Assembly (NCBI RefSeq): GCF_013618635.1
Contig: NZ_JABLSJ010000019.1
Location: 1-59,276, forward strand
DNA: 59,276 nucleotides
DNA from: Thalassobacillus sp. CUG 92003
Lineage (GTDB): Bacteria > Bacillota > Bacilli > Bacillales > Halobacillaceae
Direction: 5' to 3'
A program made the translations under genes and the position numbers. Positions 47,201-59,186 of the stretch are shown here, piece by piece. The notes under the pieces are model-generated. The model saw only the letters and a program-made list of their open reading frames with translations, searched no databases and was not told the origin of the DNA. The stretch's first letter is position 1; each line of letters starts with the position of its first letter.

Positions 47201-47935
47201 ATGAAAAATGGGAAAATCAAACAAATCTTATTGTTGACGGATGGATGTTCCAACCACGGCGAGGATCCTATTGCTGTGGCGGCATTAGCGTACAATCAAG
47301 GCGTGACCGTCAATGTCATCGGTGTTCTGGATGACACGCAGACGGAGCAGCCTAAAGGTCTTGACGAAGTGGAGTCTATTGCAGAAGCGGGGGGCGGAGT
47401 CAGCCAGATCGTTTATCAAAAAGCGCTGTCCCAAACGGTTCAAATGGTGACACGTCAGGCGATGACCCAAACCCTGCAAGGTGTCGTGAATCAAGAGCTT
47501 CAAGAAATTCTCGGGAAAGGACAAACCTTAGAAGATCTTCCACCGGAACAACGGGGTGAAGTGATGGAAGTGGTGGATGATTTAGGTGAGACATCACAAT
47601 TGGAAGTGCTCGTACTGGTTGATACGAGTGCAAGTATGCAGCATAAATTGCCGACTGTTAAAGATGCGTTACTTGATTTGTCTCTGAGTCTCAATGCACG
47701 GACAGGGAAAAACAGCTTCAGCGTCTATACCTTTCCGCATAAAAAGAAAACCATATCCCAGCTTGTGGCCTGGACCCCTGACTTGGATGCCATTGACAAA
47801 GTGTTTCCGAAGATTTCAAGCGGTGGCATGACCCCGACAGGTCCTGCGCTCAAGGAATCTTTGTATCAGTTTGGTAAAAAACGATTGTTCAGAGGGATGA
47901 GAAACGATGAACCATTCGAAGAATCAGGCTCCTGA
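47201..47935 (+). CDS. yabS: YabS, VWA-domain protein
   Basis: This 244-residue protein has a von Willebrand factor A fold. An N-terminal strand-like motif is LLLTDGCSNHGED (residues 9-21). The MIDAS metal motif is VLVDTSASM (about residue 140), with the later TPTGPAL threonine. It matches B. subtilis YabS. Function unknown. It is read just upstream of the kinase YabT and overlaps it by 29 bases, so the two are probably cotranslated. AGGAGGG precedes the ATG. Confidence 0.92.
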   Translation: MKNGKIKQILLLTDGCSNHGEDPIAVAALAYNQGVTVNVIGVLDDTQTEQPKGLDEVESIAEAGGGVSQIVYQKALSQTVQMVTRQAMTQTLQGVVNQELQEILGKGQTLEDLPPEQRGEVMEVVDDLGETSQLEVLVLVDTSASMQHKLPTVKDALLDLSLSLNARTGKNSFSVYTFPHKKKTISQLVAWTPDLDAIDKVFPKISSGGMTPTGPALKESLYQFGKKRLFRGMRNDEPFEESGS

Positions 47936-48836
47936 GCTTGCTTATGGAACGGTGATCACAGGGAAATGGCATAAACAGTCTTATCGGATCGTTGGAAAGC
48001 TGGGATCTGGCGCGTGTGGGACCGTGTACTTGTGTGAGCATAAGGCGGTCCGTTTTGCTTTGAAACTGAGCAGTGATCGGACACGAATAACGAGTGAAGT
48101 TAACATATTGAAGAAGTTCCGTAAGGTCCAAGGGCAACACCTTGGACCTTCTTTCGTCGATGTCGATGACTGGGAACGGCCCGGATACGGCCCCTTGTCT
48201 TACTATGTGATGGAATACTTACAAGGCAAATCGGTCGCTCAATTTTTGACAGGTAAGAAGCAGGAGTGGCTGGGTGTTTTTATCATGCAGCTTTTAAGTG
48301 AACTAGAGAACCTCCATCAGGCTGGCTACATCTTTGGCGACTTGAAATCCGACAACTTGCTGGTGACGGGTTCTCCAGCTCACGTGAGATGGATAGATGT
48401 CGGCGGGGTGACAGCCAAGGGGAACGCCATCAAAGAATACACGGAATTCTATGACCGTGGTTATTGGCAAATGGGCAGCAGAAAAGCGGAGCCGACCTAT
48501 GACTTATTCGCCCTGACGATGGTGATGCTTGAGACTGCTTACCCAAAACGATTTGAACGAGGCAAGGATCCGAGAAAAACGTTGTATCAGAAATTAGAGG
48601 CAGCTCCGTCGTTAAAAGCGTATAAATCTTTAATGATGAAGTGCTGGCGCGGAGACTACCAATCTGCATCTCACATGAAAAAGGATGTGGTGGATCAGAT
48701 GATGGCCCTTCCCAAGGAGAACACCAGAGTGGGCCGGAAACGGGCGAACGAGAAAGCGTTTCATTGGTATGAGATAGGCGCCACCTCCATGTTCGCTGTT
48801 ATTTTTTATTTGATTTCAGTTTTAATGCGTTTTTAA
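47907..48836 (+). CDS. yabT: Serine/threonine kinase YabT
   Basis: This 309-residue Hanks-type kinase has a glycine loop KLGSGACGTVYLC, an ATP-binding lysine in RFALKLS, the catalytic DLKSDN (GYIFGDLKSDNLLVT; the usual HRD histidine and arginine are replaced) and DVG in place of DFG. The C-terminus is a transmembrane helix (SMFAVIFYLISVLM), as in B. subtilis YabT. YabT is a DNA-stimulated forespore kinase that phosphorylates RecA. ATG 47907 is inside yabS, behind GAGGG. Confidence 0.93.
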   Translation: MNHSKNQAPELAYGTVITGKWHKQSYRIVGKLGSGACGTVYLCEHKAVRFALKLSSDRTRITSEVNILKKFRKVQGQHLGPSFVDVDDWERPGYGPLSYYVMEYLQGKSVAQFLTGKKQEWLGVFIMQLLSELENLHQAGYIFGDLKSDNLLVTGSPAHVRWIDVGGVTAKGNAIKEYTEFYDRGYWQMGSRKAEPTYDLFALTMVMLETAYPKRFERGKDPRKTLYQKLEAAPSLKAYKSLMMKCWRGDYQSASHMKKDVVDQMMALPKENTRVGRKRANEKAFHWYEIGATSMFAVIFYLISVLMRF

Positions 48837-48927
48837 AGTCAATAACTTTTGCAGTAAGCAAGAAAATAATGATACGATATATAATGGTGTTCAGTATTGA
48901 TCATGCAATCATTTGGAGTGGAAACCA

Positions 48928-50328
48928 ATGAAGGAATCGGTTGATTTATTTATCCGCCGGCACGGCATATTACATTCAGGAGAAACCGTTCTCGTTGCTG
49001 TATCCGGTGGTGCAGACTCATTGGCGCTGCTTCATTATCTTTCTTCGATTCGCTCGCAATGGAGGCTGCGCATTATGGCGGTGTCTGTAGATCATCAACT
49101 GAGGGGGGATCAATCGAGAGCGGATGTACAATTTGTAAAGGATGTTTGCCGTGAATGGAATATCGACTTTGTAGATATGTCTGTCGATGTTGCTTGGTAT
49201 AAGCAACAACATGGAAAGGGTACACAAGAAGCGGCACGCGAACTGCGGTATCAAGTCTTCAATAGGGTGATGAATACCTACCAAGCGGATGTACTTGCTT
49301 TAGGTCACCACGGCGACGATCAAATTGAAACGGTGTTGATGCGGCTTGTCCAACGTTCCCGATCGGGAGCGGTGACAGGGATGCCCATCGCACGGCCATT
49401 TGGAAGAGGCCGGTTGATTCGTCCTTTCCTGAGTGTTTCTAAGCAGGATATCCTGCAATACTGTGCCAGTCATCACATCGATTATCGAGAAGATCCCACT
49501 AATCAAGATCCAGCCTATACACGGAATGCGTTTCGTCTCCAAGTGTTGCCGTTTTTAAAAACACAAAATCCTCAGTTACATAGGCATATTCAATCGTATA
49601 GCGAGCGCGTTCGAGCAGAGGAAGAATACCTTGACTCCCAGGCGGAGAAGGTTCTGGACTCCTCGGTTACATTCACTGAAAAACCGGTAAAAGTTGAATT
49701 GAAAATTCCTGAGTTTTCAGCGTTTCCGTTTGCTTTACAAAGGCGTGCCTTTCATCTAATATTAAATTATCTTTTCCGTGGAGCTGCTCCCGAACTTTCC
49801 TACGCACATGAGGAGTCGTTTTTTTTGTTGTTAAGCAGCGAAAAACCGAATGTGTCATTGGATTTTCCGAATGGTCTACATCTGATTCGGGAATATGACC
49901 ACGGTATCTTCCAATTTACATCTGTACAGGAGCCGGAAAGCTATGCGTACAGGCTCCAGGCAGGTGAAGAAGTACGACTTCCGGACGGATCCAGACTTCG
50001 TGCTGATTTGACGGAGGAGCTTGATAAACAAGAAGGACCGTTTGTTTATCTATGTGATTCGCATCACGTGAGCTTCCCGTTATATGTTCGAACGCGCAAA
50101 GATGGAGATAGAATCCGCCCGATGGGAATGAAAGGGTCCAAAAAAGTAAAGGATATTTTTATTGATGAAAAAATTCCAGCTGCTAAACGGAAGACTTGGC
50201 CTATCATAACCGACGCCAATGGGAACATTCTTTGGATAGCCGGTTTGAAAAAGGGTGAAGCATGGAAGACAGCAACAGCTGGCACATGGCTTCGATTACA
50301 TTATCACAAAAGGGAAAAAGATTTGTAG
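48928..50328 (+). CDS. tilS: tRNA(Ile)-lysidine synthase
   Basis: This 466-residue N-type ATP pyrophosphatase converts the wobble C of tRNA-Ile(CAU) to lysidine. The PP-loop SGGADS is at residues 26-31. Other motifs are [15 protein letters not shown] and [19 protein letters not shown]. The C-terminal TilS domain contains [23 protein letters not shown] 48928 has TTGGAGTGG 8 bases upstream. hprT follows closely, as in B. subtilis. Confidence 0.97.
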   Translation: MKESVDLFIRRHGILHSGETVLVAVSGGADSLALLHYLSSIRSQWRLRIMAVSVDHQLRGDQSRADVQFVKDVCREWNIDFVDMSVDVAWYKQQHGKGTQEAARELRYQVFNRVMNTYQADVLALGHHGDDQIETVLMRLVQRSRSGAVTGMPIARPFGRGRLIRPFLSVSKQDILQYCASHHIDYREDPTNQDPAYTRNAFRLQVLPFLKTQNPQLHRHIQSYSERVRAEEEYLDSQAEKVLDSSVTFTEKPVKVELKIPEFSAFPFALQRRAFHLILNYLFRGAAPELSYAHEESFFLLLSSEKPNVSLDFPNGLHLIREYDHGIFQFTSVQEPESYAYRLQAGEEVRLPDGSRLRADLTEELDKQEGPFVYLCDSHHVSFPLYVRTRKDGDRIRPMGMKGSKKVKDIFIDEKIPAAKRKTWPIITDANGNILWIAGLKKGEAWKTATAGTWLRLHYHKREKDL

Positions 50329-50339
50329 GAGGAGCGGAG

Positions 50340-50879
50340 ATGCATAATGAAATTGAACATATCCTGATCTCTCAAGACGAAATCCAGTCGAAGTGTGAAG
50401 AGATTGGGATGCAATTGACCGAAGAGTACGAAGGGAAGTTCCCTCTGGCCATAGGCGTTCTGAAAGGTGCACTGCCCTTTATGGGGGACCTGTTGAAACG
50501 GGTCAATACACATTTGGAAATGGATTTCATGGATGTTTCCAGCTATAATGGTGAAATGAAATCCTCAGGTGAAGTTAAAATTGTTAAGGACCTTGATACA
50601 CAAGTGGAAGGTCGTGATCTGCTCATCATTGAGGACATCATTGACAGTGGCTTGACTTTGAGTTACCTCGTGGATTTATTTAAATACCGCAAAGCGAATT
50701 CCATAAAAATTGTGACCCTGCTGGATAAACCGACCGGACGTAACGCCCATGTTAAAGCGGATATCATAGGTTTTGAAGTCCCTAATGAATTTGTGGTGGG
50801 CTATGGTCTCGACTATCAGGAAAAATATCGTAATCTTCCGTATATCGGGGTGTTGAAGCCAGAGGTATACGGCGGTTGA
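50340..50879 (+). CDS. hprT: Hypoxanthine-guanine phosphoribosyltransferase
   Basis: This 179-residue enzyme salvages hypoxanthine and guanine with PRPP. The PRPP motif [17 protein letters not shown] lies near residues 94-110, and the purine-specificity region [19 protein letters not shown] near the C-terminus. ATG 50340 has AGGAGGAG 6 bases upstream and gives the normal length; the longer frame runs back into tilS. It sits in the tilS-hprT-ftsH order conserved in Bacillus. Confidence 0.97.
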   Translation: MHNEIEHILISQDEIQSKCEEIGMQLTEEYEGKFPLAIGVLKGALPFMGDLLKRVNTHLEMDFMDVSSYNGEMKSSGEVKIVKDLDTQVEGRDLLIIEDIIDSGLTLSYLVDLFKYRKANSIKIVTLLDKPTGRNAHVKADIIGFEVPNEFVVGYGLDYQEKYRNLPYIGVLKPEVYGG

Positions 50880-50999
50880 AAAACACTTGAGTAATAAGGA
50901 CTCATCCATCACATAAAATGTAAGGGGAATTAGTTGTGAAGCCAGTTTTTAGTGTGGTACTATTTTATAGAGTTTTTCTTGCTTGGGAGGAGGTAGGCA

Positions 51000-53054
51000 A
51001 TGAATCGGATATTTCGTAATACTATATTTTATTTACTTATCTTCCTCGTAGTTATCGGCGTGGTCGGTCTATTTAGAGGACAAGGTGAGCCAGAAACATC
51101 GTTAAATGTTAATGAGTTTTATAATAAATTAAACAATGGTGAGATTGAAGAGATGACGATCAAGCCTGTTAATGGGGTGATCCAGGTTACGGGTCAGCTC
51201 GCTGGTGAAGGAGAAGACAATTCATTCACATCAAAGATACCTCAGAATGAACAGGTCATTTCCGATATTACCCAACAGGCTCAAGAACAAAGCACGTTAA
51301 CGGTTGAAGAGGAAGAACAGCCGAGTGCCTTTGTCTCGTTCTTGACCACGATGATTCCATTTGTCATCATCTTTATTCTATTCTTCTTCCTGCTTAACCA
51401 GGCTCAAGGCGGCGGAAGCCGAGTGATGAACTTTGGTAAAAGTAAGGCGAAGATGTACAGTGAAGATAAAAAGAAAGTCCGCTTTAAGGACGTAGCCGGA
51501 GCCGATGAAGAGAAGCAGGAGCTTGTGGAAGTCGTCGATTTCCTCAAAGATCCGCGTAAATTCTCTCAGGTAGGCGCCCGCATTCCGAAAGGTGTCCTGC
51601 TTGTAGGGCCGCCCGGAACAGGTAAAACCTTGCTTGCACGTGCTGTAGCAGGTGAAGCTGGCGTTCCATTCTTCTCAATCAGTGGTTCTGATTTCGTTGA
51701 AATGTTCGTCGGTGTTGGTGCTTCACGTGTCCGTGACTTGTTTGAAAACGCTAAGAAAAATGCCCCGGGCATCATTTTCATTGATGAACTTGATGCTGTC
51801 GGCCGCCAGCGTGGAGCTGGACTTGGCGGCGGTCACGATGAACGTGAACAAACCTTGAACCAATTACTAGTCGAAATGGACGGATTTGGCGCAAATGAAG
51901 GCATTATCATCATTGCTGCAACGAACCGTCCTGATATTCTTGACCCAGCCTTACTTCGTCCAGGGCGTTTCGACCGTCAGATAACGGTAGATCGACCTGA
52001 TGTCAAAGGACGACAGGAAGTCCTGGCTGTTCATGCTAAAAACAAACCAATGAGCGACAACGTAGATGTCAAAACCATTGCTATGCGCACACCAGGGTTC
52101 TCGGGTGCTGACCTTGAGAACCTATTGAACGAAGCTGCTCTGGTTGCAGCCCGTTCTGATAAGCAAGCAATTGATATGGAAGATGTCGACGAAGCCATTG
52201 ACCGCGTGATAGCTGGACCAGCGAAGAAGAGCCGTGTTATTTCTGAAAAAGAACGCAACATCGTTGCCTTCCATGAAAGTGGTCATACCGTTATTGGCAT
52301 GGTGCTGGACGATGCGGATATGGTGCACAAAGTGACGATTGTTCCGCGTGGTCAGGCTGGCGGTTACGCTGTGATGCTTCCTCGTGAAGATCGCTACTTC
52401 ATGACCAAACCTGAGTTGTTTGATAAAATCACAGGACTCTTAGGAGGTCGTGTAGCTGAAGAAATCATCTTTGGTGAAGCGAGTACCGGCGCGCACAATG
52501 ACTTCCAACGTGCCACAAGTATCGCTCGCAAGATGGTGACCGAATACGGGATGAGTGAAAAACTTGGTCCGCTTCAGTTCGGTTCCAATTCTCAAGGCCA
52601 GGTCTTCTTAGGACGCGATATTCAAAACGAGCAGAATTATAGTGATCAAATCGCTTATGAAATTGATAAAGAAGTTCAGAACTTTATTAAAGAGTGTTAC
52701 GATCGCGCTATGAACATTCTGACCGAAAACAAAGATAAATTAGAATTACTGGCGAAAACGTTGCTTGATGTTGAAACGCTTGATGCTACTCAAATCAGGT
52801 ATCTATTTGACAAAGGACGCCTTCCAGAACTAGAAGAACTGGAGGAAATCGCTAGGAAAAATAATAAAGATGTCGTGAACCTGACAGGTGAAGAAGAAAA
52901 AGAAGGTAAAGACGACAAAGATGTTCGTGTAAACATCCAATCAAAAGAAGATGAAGAAGCTCGTGAAGAAAACGAGGAACACGAAGAAGAACGCGAACAT
53001 GAAGAAACGCATGGATCAGATGATGAGACGAACGATCGAAACGATAACAGGTAA
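51000..53054 (+). CDS. ftsH: ATP-dependent zinc metalloprotease FtsH
   Basis: This 684-residue membrane AAA+ protease has two membrane helices (about residues 7-24 and 115-135) flanking an external loop, Walker A GPPGTGKT (about 203), Walker B FIDELDA, the SRH region and the zinc site HESGH (about 425). The last ~50 residues form a very acidic tail rich in E, D and H. Upstream, TTGTGA and TACTAT (18 bp) near 50935-50965 could be its promoter. coaX, the usual next gene, is missing. Confidence 0.98.
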   Translation: MNRIFRNTIFYLLIFLVVIGVVGLFRGQGEPETSLNVNEFYNKLNNGEIEEMTIKPVNGVIQVTGQLAGEGEDNSFTSKIPQNEQVISDITQQAQEQSTLTVEEEEQPSAFVSFLTTMIPFVIIFILFFFLLNQAQGGGSRVMNFGKSKAKMYSEDKKKVRFKDVAGADEEKQELVEVVDFLKDPRKFSQVGARIPKGVLLVGPPGTGKTLLARAVAGEAGVPFFSISGSDFVEMFVGVGASRVRDLFENAKKNAPGIIFIDELDAVGRQRGAGLGGGHDEREQTLNQLLVEMDGFGANEGIIIIAATNRPDILDPALLRPGRFDRQITVDRPDVKGRQEVLAVHAKNKPMSDNVDVKTIAMRTPGFSGADLENLLNEAALVAARSDKQAIDMEDVDEAIDRVIAGPAKKSRVISEKERNIVAFHESGHTVIGMVLDDADMVHKVTIVPRGQAGGYAVMLPREDRYFMTKPELFDKITGLLGGRVAEEIIFGEASTGAHNDFQRATSIARKMVTEYGMSEKLGPLQFGSNSQGQVFLGRDIQNEQNYSDQIAYEIDKEVQNFIKECYDRAMNILTENKDKLELLAKTLLDVETLDATQIRYLFDKGRLPELEELEEIARKNNKDVVNLTGEEEKEGKDDKDVRVNIQSKEDEEAREENEEHEEEREHEETHGSDDETNDRNDNR

Positions 53055-53065
53055 AACTATCATGA

Positions 53066-53102
53066 GATCACGCTGCTCGGCAAAGGGCAGCGTGATTTTT
53101 TG
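53066..53102 (+). terminator. ftsH terminator
   Basis: A perfect 10-bp stem (ATCACGCTGC / GCAGCGTGAT) is followed by TTTTTT. Confidence 0.92.
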
Positions 53103-53235
53103 CGGCGTTACGCGCTTTTTTGTATGATGAAAGTGTGGGTTCAGTTAAAACGAGACAGATTGAATGAAAAAGGTTTAAGCGTCGATTAAAATAGGCGCAA
53201 TAAGTGAAAGAGGTTGTAAAGGAGAATGATGAGTT

Positions 53236-54120
53236 ATGTCAGACTATTTAGTCCGCGCAACGGCTTTTGAAGGGAAGGTGCGCGCTTATGCCATCCAATC
53301 GACGCGTGCTGTAAGTGAAGCGCAACAACGGCAGGATACATGGGCGACAGCGTCAGCCGCATTAGGGCGTACGCTGACCATCAGCGCGATGATGGGGGTC
53401 ATGTTGAAAGGTAAGGATAAATTGACGATCAAAGTTGAAGGTGACGGACCAATCGGGGCGATCATTGCCGACTCGGATGCTAACGGGAATGTTCGCGGTT
53501 ACGTTGGAAACCCTCACGTCGATTTTGATTTGAATGTAGCTGGAAAGTTAGATGTTGCACGAGCTGTAGGGACAAACGGCACGTTGAGCGTCGTGAAGGA
53601 CTTGGGCATGCGCGATCATTTTACAGGGCAGGTTCCGCTTGTAACCGGAGAAATCAGTGAAGATTTCACCTATTATTTTGTCAACTCCGAGCAAATACCC
53701 TCAGCTGTAGGGGCTGGCGTTCTGGTTGACACCGATCATAGCATTTTGGCCTCAGGAGGATTCATCGTGCAAATGATGCCAGGGGCTGATGATGAGTTGA
53801 TCGACAGCATCGAGCAGAAGTTAGGCGCCATGTCTCCCATCTCCTCTCTGGTTCGTGATGGACACAGTCCAGAGGAAATGTTGCATCACGTTTTAGGAGA
53901 GGGGAACGTCGAGGTGCTGGATACAGTGCCGATCCAATTCAAGTGCCAATGCTCCAGAGAACGTGTGGAAACAGCGATTGCGAGCCTCGGAGATGAGGAG
54001 ATTCAACGTATGATTGAAGAAGACCAAGGAGCAGAAGCAAAGTGTCACTTTTGTAATGAAGATTATCAATTCAATGTCCAGGATTTACAGAACCTCAAGT
54101 CGATATCCGGGACGGAATAA
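53236..54120 (+). CDS. hslO: Redox-regulated chaperone Hsp33
   Basis: This 294-residue chaperone is activated by oxidation. The four zinc cysteines lie near the C-terminus as CxC (FKCQCSRERV, about 236-238) and CxxC (KCHFCNEDY, about 270-273). The N-terminal substrate-binding core has GEGNV and SEDFTYYFVNSEQIPSAVG-type segments. It may cooperate with the downstream cysK in redox protection, as in B. subtilis. ATG has AAAGGAG upstream. Confidence 0.96.
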   Translation: MSDYLVRATAFEGKVRAYAIQSTRAVSEAQQRQDTWATASAALGRTLTISAMMGVMLKGKDKLTIKVEGDGPIGAIIADSDANGNVRGYVGNPHVDFDLNVAGKLDVARAVGTNGTLSVVKDLGMRDHFTGQVPLVTGEISEDFTYYFVNSEQIPSAVGAGVLVDTDHSILASGGFIVQMMPGADDELIDSIEQKLGAMSPISSLVRDGHSPEEMLHHVLGEGNVEVLDTVPIQFKCQCSRERVETAIASLGDEEIQRMIEEDQGAEAKCHFCNEDYQFNVQDLQNLKSISGTE

Positions 54121-54191
54121 AGGGAGCACCTCACGTAATAGTGGACGCTGTAATGAAATAAAGTTATTGTAATTATATAGTTGAAAAAGTT

Positions 54192-54220
54192 TGACAATTT
54201 AGCTTATGTTAAGTAAATTA
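54192..54220 (+). promoter_or_regulatory. cysK promoter
   Basis: TTGACA near 54192 and TAAATT 17 bp downstream form a sigma-A promoter ~45 bases before the cysK start. I did not recognise an S-box or T-box, and cannot judge a CymR site by eye. Confidence 0.55.
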
Positions 54221-54262
54221 GAAACAAATCCTATTAAAATACTTGGTTTTAGGAGTGAGGAA

Positions 54263-55189
54263 ATGAGAATTGCGAATAATATCAACGAATTGATCGGTCA
54301 AACACCGGTTGTGAAACTGAACGGGAGTGCAGACGAAGGCAGTGCCGATATTTATTTGAAACTCGAATTTATGAATCCCGGCAGCTCCGTCAAGGACCGT
54401 ATTGCCCTTGCCATGATCGAAAAAGGTGAGGAAAAAGGAGCGCTTAAAGCAGGCGATACAATCATCGAGCCGACGAGTGGTAACACAGGTATCGGTATTG
54501 CGATGGTCGCAGCAGCGAAAGGTTATAAAACGTTGCTCGTTATGCCGGACACCATGAGTCAGGAACGCCGTAACTTACTGCGTGCTTATGGGGCTGAGCT
54601 TGTGTTGACACCGGGCAGTGATGGCATGAAAGGCGCGATTAAAAAAGCAACCGAACTGCAGGAAAAACACGGTTACTTCATGCCTCAGCAGTTCAATAAC
54701 GAAGCAAACCCTGAAGTTCACGAACAGACAACGGGTCCTGAACTCGTCGAACAAATGGGTGATCAACTCGATGCCTTTATCTCTGGGATCGGAACAGGTG
54801 GAACCATCACGGGTGCTGGCAAAGTACTCCGAAAGCATTACCCGAACGTGAAGATTTACGCGGTTGAACCCGAAGCTTCCCCTGTCTTGTCAGGCGGCGA
54901 ACCGGGACCTCATAAAATTCAAGGAATTGGCGCTGGCTTCGTGCCCAGCATTTTAGATACGGATATCTATGATGAAGTCATTCAAGTTTCCAACGAAGCA
55001 TCCTATGAAGCAGCGAGAGAAGCTGCACGCAAGGATGGCATTTTGGGAGGTATTTCTTCCGGCGCTGCCATTCACGCTGCCAAACAAGTTGCCAAAGAAT
55101 TGGGCGCAGGTAAGAAAGTGGTCGCCATCATTCCGAGTAATGGTGAGCGTTATCTTTCCACACCGTTGTATCAATTTGATGATGAATAA
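54263..55189 (+). CDS. cysK: Cysteine synthase A
   Basis: This 308-residue PLP enzyme makes cysteine from O-acetylserine and sulphide. The PLP lysine is in [11 protein letters not shown] (about residue 43), the substrate loop is TSGNTGIG (about 72-79), and the phosphate-binding motif is [13 protein letters not shown] 54263 has AGGAGTGAGGAA upstream; the open frame extends to 54206 through the promoter and was rejected. In B. subtilis pabB-pabA-pabC follow; here folP is next. Confidence 0.97.
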   Translation: MRIANNINELIGQTPVVKLNGSADEGSADIYLKLEFMNPGSSVKDRIALAMIEKGEEKGALKAGDTIIEPTSGNTGIGIAMVAAAKGYKTLLVMPDTMSQERRNLLRAYGAELVLTPGSDGMKGAIKKATELQEKHGYFMPQQFNNEANPEVHEQTTGPELVEQMGDQLDAFISGIGTGGTITGAGKVLRKHYPNVKIYAVEPEASPVLSGGEPGPHKIQGIGAGFVPSILDTDIYDEVIQVSNEASYEAAREAARKDGILGGISSGAAIHAAKQVAKELGAGKKVVAIIPSNGERYLSTPLYQFDDE

Positions 55190-55208
55190 TGGAATCACTC
55201 GATTCAAA

Positions 55209-55242
55209 GCTGTCTCACACGTGTTTGTGAGACAGTTTTTTT
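55209..55242 (+). terminator. cysK terminator
   Basis: CTGTCTCACA pairs perfectly with TGTGAGACAG and is followed by seven Ts. Confidence 0.92.
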
Positions 55243-55353
55243 ACGAAATCGTGTACCGGGACATCATTGTTTTACGTTTAGGCATGATAGATGTTCAACA
55301 ATGTTGTAAAATAGGAGAAAAGGATTCAATCGTAAATAAGGAGCTCATGCATC

Positions 55354-56178
55354 ATGGCATTTCAACTTAAAACAGGTGTGAAACATTATAATATGGATCA
55401 GGAAACATTGGTTATGGGCATCTTAAATGTGACGCCAGATTCATTTTCAGACGGTGGGCATTATAATCGTGTAGACGAAGCTGTCGTTCAAGCCTTAAAG
55501 CTGGAAGAAGCGGGCGCTCATATTATAGATGTCGGAGGTGAATCGACGCGGCCGGGCCATAAACCCGTCGGGGTCCAAGAGGAGCTTAAACGTGTGCTTC
55601 CAGTCATTGAAGCCATTTCACATAAACTCTTGATTCCGATTTCAATCGATACGTATAAGTCACAAGTGGCTCGTCAAGCTGTACAAAGCGGTGCTTCAAT
55701 CATCAATGATGTATGGGGGGCCAAAAAAGATCCGGCTATTGCTTCTGTGGCAGCGGATTTGCAAGTGCCGATCATTTTAATGCACAACCGAGATAACAAA
55801 CAGTACCATGCGCTGATTGCTGACATGCTCGCAGATTTGAGAGAGAGTATTCACATTGCGCAACAAGCCGGTGTCCACGATGACCAGATCATACTCGACC
55901 CCGGGATTGGTTTCGCCAAAACACCAGAGGATAACATCACGGTTATGAGACATTTAGAACGGTTTAGTGAACTTGGCTTTCCGATATTGCTGGGGAGCTC
56001 ACGCAAGTCATTTATCGGGCAAATTCTTGACTTGCCTGTCGATGAGCGAGTGGAAGGAACGGGCGCGACCGTTTGTTTCGGGATGACGAAAGGTGTACAT
56101 ATTGTGCGCGTTCATGATGTGGGACCGATCGCACGCATGACTAAAATGATGGACGCGATGCTGGGAAAAGGAGTATAA
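55354..56178 (+). CDS. folP: Dihydropteroate synthase
   Basis: This 274-residue TIM-barrel enzyme condenses p-aminobenzoate with dihydropterin pyrophosphate and is the sulfonamide target. Motifs: MGILNVTPDSFSDGGHYN, DVGGESTRPGH, IINDVWG, DPGIGFAKT and LLGSSRKSFIG. ATG 55354 has TAAGGAG about 10 bases upstream. It heads a tight folP-folB-folK-yazB cluster. Genes making p-aminobenzoate are not next to it here. Confidence 0.96.
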   Translation: MAFQLKTGVKHYNMDQETLVMGILNVTPDSFSDGGHYNRVDEAVVQALKLEEAGAHIIDVGGESTRPGHKPVGVQEELKRVLPVIEAISHKLLIPISIDTYKSQVARQAVQSGASIINDVWGAKKDPAIASVAADLQVPIILMHNRDNKQYHALIADMLADLRESIHIAQQAGVHDDQIILDPGIGFAKTPEDNITVMRHLERFSELGFPILLGSSRKSFIGQILDLPVDERVEGTGATVCFGMTKGVHIVRVHDVGPIARMTKMMDAMLGKGV

Positions 56179-56180
56179 CT

Positions 56181-56543
56181 ATGGATAAAATACATGTAAC
56201 GCAAATGGAATTCTACGGGTACCATGGCTTATTCCCCGAAGAGAATAAGCTGGGTCAGCGTTTTTATGTTGATTTGGAACTTGAATTGGATTTAAAACCG
56301 GCTTCCGTCAATGATGATATGAACGAATCCATTGATTACGGTGAAATTTATCAAGTGACTCGGACTATCGTAGAGGGGGAAGCAAAGAACTTAGTCGAAA
56401 CGGTGGCAGAACGACTCGCTGAGCAATTATTAGGAACGTTTGGTAAATTATCGGCGTGTAAGGTGAAGGTAATTAAACCAGACCCCCCGATTCCGGGCCA
56501 TTATGATGCTGTAGCCGTTGAAATTTACAGGAGCCGAACATAA
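56181..56543 (+). CDS. folB: Dihydroneopterin aldolase
   Basis: This 120-residue enzyme converts dihydroneopterin to the hydroxymethyl pterin used by FolK. Conserved: FYGYHGLFPEENKLGQRFYV, SIDYGEIYQ, LVETVAERLA and the C-terminal VKVIKPDPPIPGHYDAVAVE. It starts 2 bases past folP and its stop shares a base with the folK start. Confidence 0.96.
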   Translation: MDKIHVTQMEFYGYHGLFPEENKLGQRFYVDLELELDLKPASVNDDMNESIDYGEIYQVTRTIVEGEAKNLVETVAERLAEQLLGTFGKLSACKVKVIKPDPPIPGHYDAVAVEIYRSRT

Positions 56544-57070
56544 TGAAACATGCCTATATTGCACTCGGATCTAACATTGCACCCCGTGATGCGTTTCTTG
56601 CAGATGCAATTGCCTTGTTAGCTGAGCTTAAGACTGTTCATGTTGTGACGGAGTCGGCTGTTTATGAAACACCGCCAGTTGGTTACGAGGATCAACATGA
56701 TTTTCTCAATATGGTCATTAACGTGCAGACATCGCTAAGCCCAATGGAGCTGCTCAGTCATTGTCAGGCGATTGAACAGGAACTGGGGCGCAAACGGGTA
56801 ATCAAATGGGGGCCTCGTACAATTGACCTTGATATTTTGTTGTTTCAAAACGAAACAGTTAACACTGACCGGTTAACGATCCCGCATCCACGGATGCATG
56901 AACGTGCTTTTGTCATGGTACCGCTTGCGGAAATAGCCCCGACGGTTAACGTCACAGAAGATCACACGGTCAAAGATTTACTGAACAATTTACCCGATGA
57001 AGATATAAAAGGAGTTAAACGATGGAAGAAAAAAGATGGGGGAAACGGATCAAAGGATTCAGAAAGCTGA
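56543..57070 (+). CDS. folK: Hydroxymethyldihydropterin pyrophosphokinase
   Basis: This 175-residue kinase activates the pterin for folate synthesis. Conserved: AYIALGSNIAPRDAFL, YETPPVGYEDQHDFLNMV, the ATP-binding KWGPRTIDLDILL and LTIPHPRMHERAFVMVPLAE. The 3' end overlaps yazB by 49 bases in another frame, an arrangement also seen in B. subtilis. Confidence 0.96.
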   Translation: MKHAYIALGSNIAPRDAFLADAIALLAELKTVHVVTESAVYETPPVGYEDQHDFLNMVINVQTSLSPMELLSHCQAIEQELGRKRVIKWGPRTIDLDILLFQNETVNTDRLTIPHPRMHERAFVMVPLAEIAPTVNVTEDHTVKDLLNNLPDEDIKGVKRWKKKDGGNGSKDSES

Positions 57071-57240
57071 AAGGGATGACTCAAATACAGCTCGCCCATA
57101 AAATGGGCGTTTCGGTCTCTGTGTTGGGTGAACTGGAGCGAGGGAGCCGCTTGCCAGACGGTCCCGTCCTGGACAAAATTGCACATCAGCTTAATGTTAC
57201 GTTAGAAGAACTTATGTCTAAGAAAGAGAATGACGTTTAA
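57022..57240 (+). CDS. yazB: XRE-family regulator YazB
   Basis: This 72-residue protein is almost only a Cro/C1-type helix-turn-helix: GKRIKGFRKLKGMTQIQLAH, then KMGVSVSVLGELERGSRLPD, then IAHQLNVTLEELM. It corresponds to B. subtilis YazB, role unknown. ATG 57022 lies inside folK behind AAAGGAG. In B. subtilis yacF (dusB) follows before lysS; here a 250-base noncoding gap takes its place. Confidence 0.93.
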   Translation: MEEKRWGKRIKGFRKLKGMTQIQLAHKMGVSVSVLGELERGSRLPDGPVLDKIAHQLNVTLEELMSKKENDV

Positions 57241-57365
57241 GATGGAAGACTTGAATGGTATGAGCAATGATGGACGGTAGGCATAGCCGAGACAACTAAA
57301 GCTATAAAGGATCACGATGCTAACCACATTGAAGGCCGGAGGCACCTCTCCTAAGCCCCTTGCCG

Positions 57366-58977
<1,612 letters not shown>

Positions 58978-58983
58978 AAGGGG

Positions 58984-59022
58984 AAAGGCCTTGGCTCACT
59001 TTAGAGTCCAAGGCCTTTTTTG
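58984..59022 (+). terminator. lysS terminator
   Basis: AAGGCCTTGG pairs with CCAAGGCCTT, followed by TTTTTTGTG. Confidence 0.92.
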
Positions 59023-59072
59023 TGTTTGATAGAAATTGAAGTTATCTGAATTTATTTTTTTAATATATATCC

Positions 59073-59186
59073 TTGATTTCACTAATTGTGCATGGTAAAT
59101 TATATTACGTCGCATTAAGAGAGACGCGGCGGAACGCAAAAATCCATGAAAAAGTTGTTGACTTAAACAGCCCACCATGGTATATT
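59073..59186 (+). promoter_or_regulatory. Tandem rrn operon promoters
   Basis: P1 is TTGATT (59073-59078) and TAAATT (59096-59101) at 17 bp, preceded by an AT-rich stretch (59051-59070) that could act as an UP element. P2 is TTGACT (59158-59163) and TATATT (59181-59186) at 17 bp. Two promoters in tandem are normal for Bacillus rrn operons. Confidence 0.85.
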
